Position numbers and translations under genes: made by a program
In this document: positions 45,247-53,497 of the stretch, one piece after another
Numbering within the stretch: the stretch's first letter is position 1
Layout: every line of letters begins with the position of its first letter
Assembly (NCBI RefSeq): GCF_011067745.1
Contig: NZ_JAAMPJ010000002.1
Location: 434,001 to 498,000, forward strand
Reading direction: 5' to 3'
DNA length: 64,000 nucleotides
Source: Lentzea alba
GTDB lineage: Bacteria > Actinomycetota > Actinomycetes > Mycobacteriales > Pseudonocardiaceae
The notes under the pieces: model-generated
Told to the model about the DNA's origin: nothing
Database searches by the model: none
What the model saw: only the letters and a program-made list of their open reading frames with translations

Positions 45247-46073
45247 CCCACGATTGTGCTCCCGATCACCCGGTCCGCGTCCTCCCGGTACTTCAGCACG
45301 GCCCCGAGGGTCGCCACGTCCGGTTCGGTGCGGCCGAGCGCCTGCAGCGCCCGCGCCCAGTCCAGCGACTCCGCGACACCGGGCGGCTTCAGCAGGTCGA
45401 GTCCGCGCATCTTCCGCACGGCCTCCGCGACCTGCTGCGCGAGCCGTTCGTCCAGGCCGGGAAGGGTGCGGCGGAGGATCGCGACCTCCCGGTCCAGATC
45501 GGGGTGCTCCAGCCAGTGGTAGAGGCAGCGGCGCTTCAACGCGTCGTGCACCTCGCGGGTCCGGTTCGAGGTCAGCACGGTGAGCGGCGGCGTCGAGGCC
45601 CTGATCTCACCGAACTCGGGGATGCTGACCGCGTTCTCGGACAGCACCTCCAGCAGGAACGCCTCGAACTCGTCGTCCGCCCGGTCGATCTCGTCGACCA
45701 GCAGCACGCACGGCGCGTTCTCCAGTGCTTGCAGGAGCGGCCGGGCGAGCAAGAACCGTCGCGTGTAGAGCGAGGCTTCGTCCACTTCGCCGCGGGTCTC
45801 CAGCACGCGCAGGTGCATGAGCTGACGCGGGTAGTCCCAGTCGTACAGAGCCTGGGTGGCGTCGATGCCCTCGTGACACTGCAGCCGGATCAGCGGGACG
45901 TCCATCGTCTTCGCCAGCGCCAAAGCCAGCGATGTCTTGCCGGTGCCGGGTTCGCCTTCGAGGAACAGCGGCCGGCCCATCCGGACCGCGAGGAACGCCG
46001 CCGTGGCGATCCCGCCGTCCGGCAGGTACCCCGCGCGGTCGAGCCCTGACGCCAGTTCCTCAGGGGACTCCAT
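45243..46073 (-). CDS. coxD: MoxR-family AAA+ ATPase (CoxD-like)
   Basis: A 276-residue AAA+ ATPase, probably a metal-centre maturation chaperone. Walker A is GEPGTGKTS near residue 40, Walker B is VLLVDEIDRADDEF near residue 105, sensor 1 is LTSNRTRE, and a C-terminal helical lid follows. TACGCT lies 7 bases before the ATG, so the coxD-coxE-xdhC transcript may be leaderless. It is divergent from a VOC gene only 33 bases away. Confidence 0.92.
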   Translation of the reverse strand: MESPEELASGLDRAGYLPDGGIATAAFLAVRMGRPLFLEGEPGTGKTSLALALAKTMDVPLIRLQCHEGIDATQALYDWDYPRQLMHLRVLETRGEVDEASLYTRRFLLARPLLQALENAPCVLLVDEIDRADDEFEAFLLEVLSENAVSIPEFGEIRASTPPLTVLTSNRTREVHDALKRRCLYHWLEHPDLDREVAILRRTLPGLDERLAQQVAEAVRKMRGLDLLKPPGVAESLDWARALQALGRTEPDVATLGAVLKYREDADRVIGSTIVG

Positions 46074-46080
46074 GCCCCTC

Positions 46081-46086
46081 AGCGTA
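46081..46086 (-). promoter_or_regulatory. -10-like TACGCT ahead of the MoxR gene
   Basis: TACGCT ends 7 bases before the ATG on the minus strand, with no ribosome binding site. Confidence 0.4.
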
Positions 46087-46106
46087 GGCCCCTTTAAGGT
46101 GGACTG

Positions 46107-46493
46107 ATGGGGTCAGTGAAGCAGGTCCAGGTCACCTTCGACTGCGCGGAACCCGTGCGCGTCGGCCGGTTCTGGTGCGAGGTGCTGGGCTACGTCGGAC
46201 CGGCCGAGCACGACGACGACTCGTGGTTCGCGGCCAGCGATCCGACCGGCGTGGGTCCGCGGCTGTTCTTCCAGCGCGTGCCCGAGGGCAAGATCGTCAA
46301 GAACCGGGTGCACCTCGACGTGCGGGTCGGCACCGGGCTGGTGGGCCAGGAGCGCCTCGACGCGCTGGAGGCCGAGGCCGCACGACTGGTCGCGCTCGGA
46401 GCGGTGCGCGGGCAGCTGCTTCTCGCCGACGAGGACAACGAGTCGTGCCAGAACATGCAGGACGTCGAGGGCAACGAGTTCTGCCTGGACTGA
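46107..46493 (+). CDS. VOC-family (glyoxalase-like) protein
   Basis: A 128-residue single-domain vicinal oxygen chelate protein (QVTFDCAEPVRVGRFWCEVL at the start; KNRVHLDVRV mid-protein; DVEGNEFCLD at the end). The His of HLDV and the terminal Glu are typical metal-ligand positions. AAGGTGG is the ribosome binding site. Substrate unknown. Confidence 0.88.
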   Translation: MGSVKQVQVTFDCAEPVRVGRFWCEVLGYVGPAEHDDDSWFAASDPTGVGPRLFFQRVPEGKIVKNRVHLDVRVGTGLVGQERLDALEAEAARLVALGAVRGQLLLADEDNESCQNMQDVEGNEFCLD

Positions 46494-46590
46494 CACATCT
46501 TCGGAGCCCCTGAGAGCTCGGCCCGGAATCAGGGTCGGGTTCCGGGTGGTCACCGATGTGCCGGGCCTGGGTTTCGGCGAATCTTGAGCC

Positions 46591-46821
46591 ATGACGAACA
46601 ACGTGCTCAACCAAGCCACTGACCAGGTCAAGAAGCTCCGCCGCAGCCGGAGCGACAAGATGATCGCCGGTGTCTGCGGCGGCATGGCCAAGATGATCGG
46701 CGTCGACGCCGCGATCCTGCGGATCATCCTGGTGGCGGCGACGCTGCTCGGGTTCGGCACCGGAGCGATCCTCTACATCGCCGCCTGGATCCTCATGCCC
46801 GAGGAAGACGCTGCGATGTGA
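46591..46821 (+). CDS. PspC-domain membrane protein
   Basis: A 76-residue protein made almost entirely of a PspC domain: basic start (KKLRRSRSDKMIAGVCGGMA), the conserved Val/Leu pair around DAAILRI, and one hydrophobic helix (IILVAATLLGFGTGAILYIA) ending in PEED. PspC proteins respond to membrane stress; this stand-alone short form is common in actinobacteria. Confidence 0.88.
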   Translation: MTNNVLNQATDQVKKLRRSRSDKMIAGVCGGMAKMIGVDAAILRIILVAATLLGFGTGAILYIAAWILMPEEDAAM

Positions 46822-46857
46822 TCGACATGGACCTCACGAACGCACAGGTAGCCGTCG

Positions 46858-46883
46858 GCAGGGGTGGGGGACTCCACCCCTGC
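46858..46883. terminator. Hairpin between pspC and the hexosaminidase gene
   Basis: GCAGGGGTGG pairs perfectly with CCACCCCTGC around a 6-base loop between convergent genes. There is no T tract, so function as a terminator is likely but not certain. Confidence 0.5.
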
Positions 46884-46886
46884 TGA

Positions 46887-48254
46887 TCAGCGCGGGAACC
46901 CCGGCACCCCGGGGAGCTTCTGCCACGGGAGTGGGCCGTCGAGGGGTCGGTACTCCACCCCCAGTGCGTCCAGTCGCGGCAGGTGGTGCTCCGCCAGCCG
47001 GTGCACGAAGTCCGGATCCTTCTCCGCCGGGGACCACATGACCTCGGCGAACGCGGCCAGCCTCGGGAACGCCGCGTAGTCCACCCGGCGGGCCGAGTCG
47101 AGGTGCTCGGTCCAGATGTTCGCCTGCGCGCCCAGCAACCGTCCAGGTTCCTCACCCGTGAGGTCCGCAGGCACCGGATCCCACGCGTAGACGTCCTCCA
47201 GCGTGGTCACCGTCCCCACCGGAATCGGTTCGTCAGGCGACTCCGACTGCCGGTAGTCCAGATAAACGTGCTGCTCGGGGCACATCACCACGTCGTGGCC
47301 CTCGCGCAGCGCCGCGACACCGCCTTCGACTCCGCGCCACGACGCGACGATCGTGCCCGGCGGCAACGGACCGGACTCCAGGATCTCGTCCCACCCGTAC
47401 GGCCGCCGCCCGCTGCGCACGATGTGCTCGGCGATCGCGCGGACCAGTTCTCCTTCGTGGCCGGGCGCTTCGTCACCGCCGAGCCCGATGACCTCGGCCG
47501 GGAAGACGTCCATCAGCTCGTCGAACACGTTCCGATAGAAGTCCACAGTGGACTCCTCGGTGTTCAGCACGCGTTCGTTGACGCCCCAGTCGGTCCAGAC
47601 GCCGCCGCCGTGCACGCCGAGTTCCGGATACGCCGCGATCGCCGCCTGCGAATGCCCTGGGATGTCGATCTCGGGGACCACCACGATGTGCCGCGCCCGT
47701 GCGTACTCGACGATCTCGCGCAGGTCGTCCTGAGTGTAGAAGCCGCCGTGCGGACGTCCCGCCATGCCGGCCGAGCGCCGGTCGCCGAACCGCGAGTCCT
47801 CCCGCCACGACCCGACCTCGGTGAGCTTCGGGTAGCGCTTGCACTCGAAACGCCAGCCCTGGTCGTCGGTGAGGTGCAGGTGCAGGACGTTGAGCTTGTG
47901 CACGGACAACAGCTCGACGTACCGCAGCACCTCCCGCTTGGGCAGGAAGTGCCGTGACACGTCGAGCATCACCCCGCGCCACGGGAACCGCGGGTGGTCG
48001 ACGATCTCGCACGCGGGGATGACGGTCGGTTTCTCACCCGCCGCCCGAAACGCCTGCGGCCCCAGCAACTGCCGCAGCGTCTGCAGCGCGTTCATCTCAC
48101 CGGCCGCGTCGTGCGCCTCGATCAGCACACCGTCGTCGTTCGACAGGAGCCGATAGCCACCGGCCGGGCCGTCGACGAGAACCGTCTCCCAGCCCTTGTA
48201 CTCGCACGTTCTACCGCCGTCCACATAGGACACCGGACGCGGGAGGAGGTTCAT
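46887..48254 (-). CDS. Beta-N-acetylhexosaminidase (GH20)
   Basis: A 455-residue family 20 glycosidase that releases terminal GlcNAc, for example from chitobiose. The N-terminal GH20b-like domain is followed by the barrel: FPWRGVMLDVSRHF near residue 90, LHLHLTDDQGWR near 125, and the catalytic Asp-Glu pair in GLGGDEAPG near residue 255. No signal peptide, so it should act in the cytoplasm on imported chito-oligosaccharides. The ATG overlaps the permease stop by 4 bp, making it the last gene of the sugar-import operon. DasR-type sites upstream of the operon agree. Confidence 0.93.
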   Translation of the reverse strand: MNLLPRPVSYVDGGRTCEYKGWETVLVDGPAGGYRLLSNDDGVLIEAHDAAGEMNALQTLRQLLGPQAFRAAGEKPTVIPACEIVDHPRFPWRGVMLDVSRHFLPKREVLRYVELLSVHKLNVLHLHLTDDQGWRFECKRYPKLTEVGSWREDSRFGDRRSAGMAGRPHGGFYTQDDLREIVEYARARHIVVVPEIDIPGHSQAAIAAYPELGVHGGGVWTDWGVNERVLNTEESTVDFYRNVFDELMDVFPAEVIGLGGDEAPGHEGELVRAIAEHIVRSGRRPYGWDEILESGPLPPGTIVASWRGVEGGVAALREGHDVVMCPEQHVYLDYRQSESPDEPIPVGTVTTLEDVYAWDPVPADLTGEEPGRLLGAQANIWTEHLDSARRVDYAAFPRLAAFAEVMWSPAEKDPDFVHRLAEHHLPRLDALGVEYRPLDGPLPWQKLPGVPGFPR

Positions 48255-49084
48255 CCCTTCACCGCCCCTGCGAGACCGGACACCAGACGGCGCTGCACGA
48301 GCATGAAGAAGATCAGCACGGGGATGGTCATCAGGGTGGAGCCCGCCATGATCGCGCCCCAATCGTTCTGGTCGGGTTTGACGAACACCTGGAGAGCCAG
48401 CGGCAGGGTCTGGTTCTCCACGGCCGAGATGATGAACGTCTTGGCGAACAGGAAGTCGTTCCACGCGTGGATGAACGACAGCACCGACGTCGCCACCAGG
48501 CCGGGTGCGACGAGCGGGAACAGCACCTGCCAGAGGAACCTCAACCGCGAGGCGCCGTCCAGGGTGGCGGCCTCCTCCAGTTCCACCGGCACCGCGGCGA
48601 CGAACCCGCGCAGCATCCAGATCGCGAACGGCAGGCTGAACGCCAGGTGCACCAGCACGAGCGAGCCCAGGTGGTTCAGCCCGAACGCCGGCACGCTGTC
48701 GCCGACCGACCTCATCAGGAAGAACAGCGGCACGGTCAACGCCTCGACCGGCACCATCTGCACGACCAGCAGCATGATCAGCAACGTCGTGCGGCTGCGG
48801 AACCGGAAACGGGTCAGCGCGGTCGCGGCCAGGAACGAGATCAGGATGCTCAAGCCCACCACGACCAGCGCGACGATCACGCTGTTCAGGAAGTAGCGCC
48901 CGAAGTTCGCGACGGTCAGGGCACGGGTGAAGCTGTCCAGCGTCGGCCGGGTCGTCCACGGCACCGGGTCGGCCGAGATGATCTCGTCCTCCGGCTTGAA
49001 CGCACTCAGGACCATCCAGAACAGCGGGAACGCGACGACTCCCGCGATGACGAGGACGAAGCCCTCGGTCAGCCAGCGCCTCAC
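48251..49084 (-). CDS. Sugar ABC transporter permease (MalG-type)
   Basis: A 277-residue inner-membrane permease with six membrane helices and the EAA loop EEAATLDGASRLRFLWQ near residue 190, which docks the ATPase. It is of the CUT1 (DasC/NgcG) type by context. GTG start overlaps the first permease gene (GTGA). No ATPase gene is present in the operon, so a shared MsiK-like ATPase must serve it. Confidence 0.92.
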   Translation of the reverse strand: MRRWLTEGFVLVIAGVVAFPLFWMVLSAFKPEDEIISADPVPWTTRPTLDSFTRALTVANFGRYFLNSVIVALVVVGLSILISFLAATALTRFRFRSRTTLLIMLLVVQMVPVEALTVPLFFLMRSVGDSVPAFGLNHLGSLVLVHLAFSLPFAIWMLRGFVAAVPVELEEAATLDGASRLRFLWQVLFPLVAPGLVATSVLSFIHAWNDFLFAKTFIISAVENQTLPLALQVFVKPDQNDWGAIMAGSTLMTIPVLIFFMLVQRRLVSGLAGAVKG

Positions 49085-49971
49085 AGGACCTCCCCGGACC
49101 GCCGCAGCGCGCGGAGGTAGAACATCGTGATCGCCAGCAACAGCACGGTCATCACGACACCGATCGCCGCGCCCAGGCCGTACTCCGACGCCGCGAACGC
49201 CTGTTGGTAGGCGTAGACGTTGAGCACGAGGTTGCGCCCGGCGATGCCGCCGCCGTTGGTCATCACGTAGATCTGCGTGAAGACCTTGAAGTCCCAGATG
49301 ATCGACTGGATCGTCACCACGAGGATGATCGGTCGCAGCAACGGCAGGGTGACGCTCCAGGCCGTGCGGAACGCCGACGCGCCGTCCAGTGCCGCGGCTT
49401 CCAGCACCTCGCCAGGGATCGCCTTGATGCCCGCGTACAGCGTCACCATGACGAACGGGAACGAGCACCAGATCACCTGTGCCGCAACGAGTCCGAACGC
49501 CGTCCACTTGTCGAACGTCCAGGAGAAGCCCTGGATGCCCAGGACCTCGTTGACGAACCCGAAGTTCGCGTCGAACAGGAACAGCCAGATCGTCGAACCG
49601 GCGACGGCGGGCGTGGACCACGCGCCGAGCGCCGCCAGGAACAACGTCATCCGAACCCAGGTGCGGACCCTCGTGGCGAGGATCGCGAGAAACGCGCCCA
49701 CCAGCAGCGTGCCGACCACGCAGACCGCCGCGAAGGCGACGGTCTGCCCGAGCACTCCCCAGAACTGCTGGTCTCCCAACAGCTTCTGGTAGTTCCCGAG
49801 GCCCAGGAAGTGCAGCGGTGCTCCACCGCTCACCTGCTCCTGGCCGTAGTCGTAGAGCGAGATGAGCACCAGCTGGTAGATCGGATAGGCCAGCAGCCCG
49901 CCGAGGACCAGCAGCGCTGGAGCCAGGTAGGCGAACGCGGTCCGCCCCTGGCCTTTGGCGGTCATGCTCAC
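49081..49971 (-). CDS. Sugar ABC transporter permease (MalF-type)
   Basis: A 296-residue permease with six predicted membrane helices, beginning with LAPALLVLGGLLAYPIYQLV. The EAA loop is LEAAALDGASAFRTAW near residue 210. Partner of the MalG-type permease. The GTG overlaps the binding-protein stop (GTGA); an ATG two codons later is possible. Confidence 0.92.
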   Translation of the reverse strand: MSMTAKGQGRTAFAYLAPALLVLGGLLAYPIYQLVLISLYDYGQEQVSGGAPLHFLGLGNYQKLLGDQQFWGVLGQTVAFAAVCVVGTLLVGAFLAILATRVRTWVRMTLFLAALGAWSTPAVAGSTIWLFLFDANFGFVNEVLGIQGFSWTFDKWTAFGLVAAQVIWCSFPFVMVTLYAGIKAIPGEVLEAAALDGASAFRTAWSVTLPLLRPIILVVTIQSIIWDFKVFTQIYVMTNGGGIAGRNLVLNVYAYQQAFAASEYGLGAAIGVVMTVLLLAITMFYLRALRRSGEVL

Positions 49972-51248
49972 GAGGCGAAGGCCGCGTTCATCGTCTTGGC
50001 GGCGTCGGCCGTGGCCGTCTCGACGTTCTTCGCGCCGGTGACGACCTCCTGGATCATCGTCGGCACCACGGTCTGCGCCTCGATCTTCGCCCACGCCGGC
50101 GTGACGGGAACGAACTTCGTACCGGACTGCAGGGTCTTCGTGAACGGCTCCAGGAACTTGTCCGAGTCGCTGACCTGCTTCTGCACATCGCTGAAGGTCG
50201 GCAGGTTCCCCATCGCCGCGTACATCTTCTGCTGGTACTTCTTCGACGCGAGCAGCTGCGTGAACTCGTTCGCGAGGGTCTTGCGCTGAGTGCCCTTCAT
50301 GACGCCGAGCAGGTTGCCGCCGGCGAACGCGGGCGCGACCGAGCCGGGGGTCTTGCCGGGCAGCGGCACGACGCCGTACTTGCCGGCGGCGCTGCTGGCG
50401 TCGACGGACTTGCGGTTGAAGTCGCCGCCGATCGTCATCGCCGCCTTGCCCGCGCGGAACGCCTCGACGCTCGCGTCACCGCCGTTGCCCGCGCAGGTGG
50501 CGGGCGGGCAGATGTCGTCCTTGATCAGCTCGGTGTACTTGGCGACACCGGCCCTGGCCTCGGCGCTGTCGATGGTGGCGGTGAACTTGCCGCCGTCCTG
50601 CTTGGCGATGTCACCACCGTTGGCCCAGATGAACGGCAGCGCGGCGAACAGGTACTTGCCGCCGGCCGAGATGCCGATCAGCTCGGGTTTGCGCTGCCTG
50701 ATCTGCCGGGCCAGCGGCGCGATCTCGTCGAGCGTCGTCGGCGGCTTGAGGCCGAGCTCGGTGAACACGTCGGTGCGGTAGTAGAGCGCGCGGACGCCGA
50801 CGAACCACGGCACGCCGTACGTCTTGCCGTCGACCTTGGCCGTGTCGAGGACGGTCGGGACGAGGTCCTTGGACTCGTCCCACTTGCTCAGGTCGAGCTC
50901 GGAGAAGCCGCCGGCGGAGACGTAACCCGCGAGGTCGGTGTTGCCGAACTCGGCGACGTCCGGGGCGCTCTTCGGGTCGCTGAAGGCCGCCTTGAAGCGT
51001 TCGGCCCGGCTGGACACCTGGATGTACTGCACGTCGACGGTGACGCCGCTGTGCCTGCCCTGGAACTCGGAGATCGCCTCCTTCACGACGGCTTCCTTGG
51101 GGCCGCGGTTGACCTCGTCGAACAGCCAGACCCGCAGCTGCCCGGTCTTCTCGTCCGTGCCCGTGTCGCTCGGTCCTCCCGACTGCACCGGGGCGCAGGC
51201 GACCACCGCGCCCACGCCCAGCACAGCCACGATCGTCTTCAGCCTCAT
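49968..51248 (-). CDS. Sugar-binding lipoprotein of the ABC transporter
   Basis: A 426-residue extracellular binding protein with a lipobox (VGAVVAC) after MRLKTIVAVLG. The body has the CUT1 binding-protein layout (LRVWLFDEVNRG; PDVAEFGNTDLAGY; YGVPWFVGVRALYYR; AFRAGKAAMTIGGDF). The co-operonic GH20 enzyme and the upstream DasR-type operator suggest chito-oligosaccharides or GlcNAc as ligand (DasA/NgcE-like). GGAGG lies upstream of the ATG. Confidence 0.9.
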   Translation of the reverse strand: MRLKTIVAVLGVGAVVACAPVQSGGPSDTGTDEKTGQLRVWLFDEVNRGPKEAVVKEAISEFQGRHSGVTVDVQYIQVSSRAERFKAAFSDPKSAPDVAEFGNTDLAGYVSAGGFSELDLSKWDESKDLVPTVLDTAKVDGKTYGVPWFVGVRALYYRTDVFTELGLKPPTTLDEIAPLARQIRQRKPELIGISAGGKYLFAALPFIWANGGDIAKQDGGKFTATIDSAEARAGVAKYTELIKDDICPPATCAGNGGDASVEAFRAGKAAMTIGGDFNRKSVDASSAAGKYGVVPLPGKTPGSVAPAFAGGNLLGVMKGTQRKTLANEFTQLLASKKYQQKMYAAMGNLPTFSDVQKQVSDSDKFLEPFTKTLQSGTKFVPVTPAWAKIEAQTVVPTMIQEVVTGAKNVETATADAAKTMNAAFAS

Positions 51249-51323
51249 CGCGCCCTCCGATTGCACATGTTGCAACGGCCATTTCACAGGAAGCAACGTG
51301 ACTGTAGAACGGTCCAGGGCAAG

Positions 51324-51333
51324 GGTCTAGACC
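51324..51333. promoter_or_regulatory. DasR-responsive element (dre-like), operon side
   Basis: GGTCTAGACC is a perfect palindrome matching the core of the Streptomyces dre consensus (ACTGGTCTAGACCAGT). It lies 75 bases upstream of the binding-protein gene and contains the stop codon of cutC. Confidence 0.65.
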
Positions 51334-51986
51334 AGACGGTTGACCCATTCCCGAACCGACGCGGAGTCGACCGGCGAGTCCCACCCCTCGGGGCGGACCG
51401 CGCTACCGACGTGAAATCCGTTCACGCCCGCTGCCAGCAGTTCTTCGACGTGCCGCGCCTGGAGCCCGCCACCGACGAGCAGCGCGGGAGGAGCCTGGGC
51501 GACCAGCTTCTTCAGGTTCTCGATGCCGTCTTCGACCCCCTGGGGACTGCCGGCGGCGAGCACCGTGTCGCAGCCGAGGGTCTGCACCACCGCCCAGGAC
51601 CGGAACAGGTCCGCGGAGTTGTCGAGCGCGCGGTGGAACGTCCAGGCGCAGCCCTCCAACTCGGCGAGCAGGTTGAGCGTGACACCCTCGTCGATCTCCC
51701 CCTCGGCGTCGAGGAAGCCGAGGACGAACTCGGTGGCGCCCGCCTCCCTGAGCTCCCAGGCCTGCCGGCGCAGCTGCTTGAGGTTGCCGGGCGCGAACCC
51801 CTTGGCGTCCCTGAGCATCACGCGGACGGGCAGGTCGGTCGCGTTCCGCACCTCTTTGAAAGTGGCGACGGACGGGGTCAGGCCGTCGGAAGCCATGTCG
51901 GCGACCAGTTCCAACCGGTGCGCGCCACCCGCCTGCGCAGCCTCGGCGTCCTTCGCGTTCAGTGCGATCACTTCGAGAATCGGCAT
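51327..51986 (-). CDS. cutC: CutC-family protein
   Basis: A 219-residue TIM-barrel protein of the CutC family. Characteristic segments are AQAGGAHRLELVADM near residue 17, PVRVMLRD near 53, TFHRALDN near 115 and LLVGGGLQARHVEEL near 170. Although first linked to copper homeostasis, CutC homologues often sit in amino-sugar loci, and here the gene lies between two DasR-type operators beside a chitin-sugar importer and hexosaminidase. A sugar-related role is therefore more likely than copper handling. Its start codon is inside the upstream operator. Confidence 0.9.
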   Translation of the reverse strand: MPILEVIALNAKDAEAAQAGGAHRLELVADMASDGLTPSVATFKEVRNATDLPVRVMLRDAKGFAPGNLKQLRRQAWELREAGATEFVLGFLDAEGEIDEGVTLNLLAELEGCAWTFHRALDNSADLFRSWAVVQTLGCDTVLAAGSPQGVEDGIENLKKLVAQAPPALLVGGGLQARHVEELLAAGVNGFHVGSAVRPEGWDSPVDSASVREWVNRLV

Positions 51987-51998
51987 GGTCTAGACCAT
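51985..51998. promoter_or_regulatory. DasR-responsive element (dre-like), cutC promoter
   Basis: ATGGTCTAGACCAT is a perfect 14-bp palindrome matching the dre consensus and overlapping the cutC start codon, an ideal position for repression. Confidence 0.75.
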
Positions 51999-52354
51999 AA
52001 CGGCCACTGGAGAATGCCTCCGCGACATGTGCTTTCGTGAATTCGGAGCCAGAATGGCAGTCGGTGCGTCAGAACCTGTATCTGCTCGCCTGAGTTCCGC
52101 TCTGTTCCAGTGAGCGCTTGTTCAGGCGTGGAGCACGTGTCGGCCGGTTCGAGGGGTGCCGGCCGGCACAGCTCCCAACACTGGCGGCCCGTGACTCGGA
52201 GGGGGAATCACGGGCCGCTGGCATACCCGGAGGAAGATGAGGGCCGACGTGGCGGTGATACTGCTCCATCCGAGTGAATTTTGTATCTACCGCCCAGTTA
52301 GCCCTTCATGAGTTGGCGGACGGCGCTGACAGGGCGGCCGATCGGAGGTGCTGC
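51999..52354. other. Intergenic region cutC to sigma factor, with hairpin
   Basis: About 355 bases without a convincing gene. It holds a perfect 11-bp stem (GCGGCCCGTGA / TCACGGGCCGC, 52184-52218) with a purine-rich loop that includes GGAGGGGG. The sigma factor promoter should lie here; I could not identify a clear recognition sequence. Confidence 0.55.
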
Positions 52355-52960
52355 ATGGACGAGCTGCACACGGCGGATGACCGTCCGCCGTGGGACGGGC
52401 TTGAAGGCACCGAACGACACGCGGTGTGCGTGGAGGCCGCACGTGAAGGCAACCGACACGCACTGGACGTCCTGGTGACCGAGCTGACCCCACTGTTGTG
52501 GCACGTCGCGCGCGGCCAAGGCCTGGACAGGGCCGCCGCAGAAGACGTCGTGCAAACCGTGTGGCTCGCGTTCTTGAAGAACATCGAGAACATCAACGAG
52601 CCAAAAGCCCTGGTCGGCTACCTGGTGGTCACGACGAGGCGTGAAGCACGCCGAACCTGGACACCCAACAAGCGTGAAACGCACCTGTCCGACGAGTTCG
52701 CCGAACAGCTCGAGTCCGACACCGGCCTGCCCGAGGACGTGACGCTGATGGACGACCGCGACCGCAGGCTGTGGCTCGCGTTCGGCCGCTTGACCACGAG
52801 GTGCCAGGAACTGCTCCGACTCACCGTGCTCGCGGGGCGCGCGGAGTACCGAGCAGTCGCCGAGGCACTCGCCATGCCCCACGGCAGCATCGGTCCGACC
52901 AGGGGACGGTGTTTGACACTGCTGCGCAACTACCTGGAGACGGAAGGAGGATCGCGGTGA
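52355..52960 (+). CDS. ECF-like sigma-70 family RNA polymerase sigma factor
   Basis: A 201-residue sigma factor. Region 2 spans about residues 27-95 (TPLLWHVARGQGLDRAAAED and VVQTVWLAF correspond to 2.1-2.3), and region 4 about 140-195 (FGRLTTRCQELLRLTV; then a helix-turn-helix ending in SIGPTRGRCLTLLRNYL). No anti-sigma factor with a membrane segment is adjacent; instead a soluble 161-residue partner overlaps it by 4 bp. GGAGG precedes the ATG. Confidence 0.9.
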   Translation: MDELHTADDRPPWDGLEGTERHAVCVEAAREGNRHALDVLVTELTPLLWHVARGQGLDRAAAEDVVQTVWLAFLKNIENINEPKALVGYLVVTTRREARRTWTPNKRETHLSDEFAEQLESDTGLPEDVTLMDDRDRRLWLAFGRLTTRCQELLRLTVLAGRAEYRAVAEALAMPHGSIGPTRGRCLTLLRNYLETEGGSR

Positions 52961-53442
52961 ACGAGATCGACCCGCGCGACGACCGCAGGGGCCTTGAGGA
53001 CACCGCCGTCCTCTCCGAACTGAACAGGCTCGTAGACGAACTGGACCCACCGCCCGCCGACCTGGTGGACCGGGTGAAGTTCGCGATCGCCTTGGAATCC
53101 CTGGACGTGGAAGTCGCCCGGTGGGAACGCGCGGGCTCGTTCGCCGGTGTGCGCGGCGGCCAGACCGGCACGATCACGTTCACCGTCGACAACCTCACCC
53201 TGATGGTGAACTTCACCTCGACGGGCTCCCGCCATCGCATCGACGGCTGGCTGGTCCCGGCGGGAGAGCACGAGGTCGAGGTCCGGGTGGCCGACCACAA
53301 GTCCACGAGCACGCGCGCGGACGACGGCGGGCGCTTCGTGCTGCCGGACGTGCCGGCGGGGACCACGCAGATCCTGGTGCATCTGGTGAACTCACGCGGC
53401 GAACCGGGCCGAACAGTGGTGACACCGACAATCATGCTTTAA
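52957..53442 (+). CDS. Sigma-factor-linked protein with carboxypeptidase-regulatory-like fold
   Basis: A 161-residue soluble protein. The N-terminal third is helical and acidic (LSELNRLVDELDPPPADLVD); the rest is beta-rich (TGTITFTVDNLTLMVNFTS; GRFVLPDVPAGTTQILVHLV) and resembles carboxypeptidase regulatory-like or Ig-like domains. The GTG overlaps the sigma stop (GTGA). Similar proteins accompany sigma factors elsewhere in actinobacteria, often before a CHAT-protease gene; none follows here. A regulatory role toward the sigma factor is inferred from coupling. Confidence 0.78.
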   Translation: MNEIDPRDDRRGLEDTAVLSELNRLVDELDPPPADLVDRVKFAIALESLDVEVARWERAGSFAGVRGGQTGTITFTVDNLTLMVNFTSTGSRHRIDGWLVPAGEHEVEVRVADHKSTSTRADDGGRFVLPDVPAGTTQILVHLVNSRGEPGRTVVTPTIML

Positions 53443-53497
53443 CAGCGACAGAACTGGGGTTCCTGGGGTTTGCGTAGGCCTTACCGGGCCTGGTCAA

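Noticed and set aside
52184..52218. Hairpin upstream of the sigma factor as a cutC-unrelated small RNA
   Set aside because: A single stem without promoter or terminator signals is not enough to call an RNA gene.
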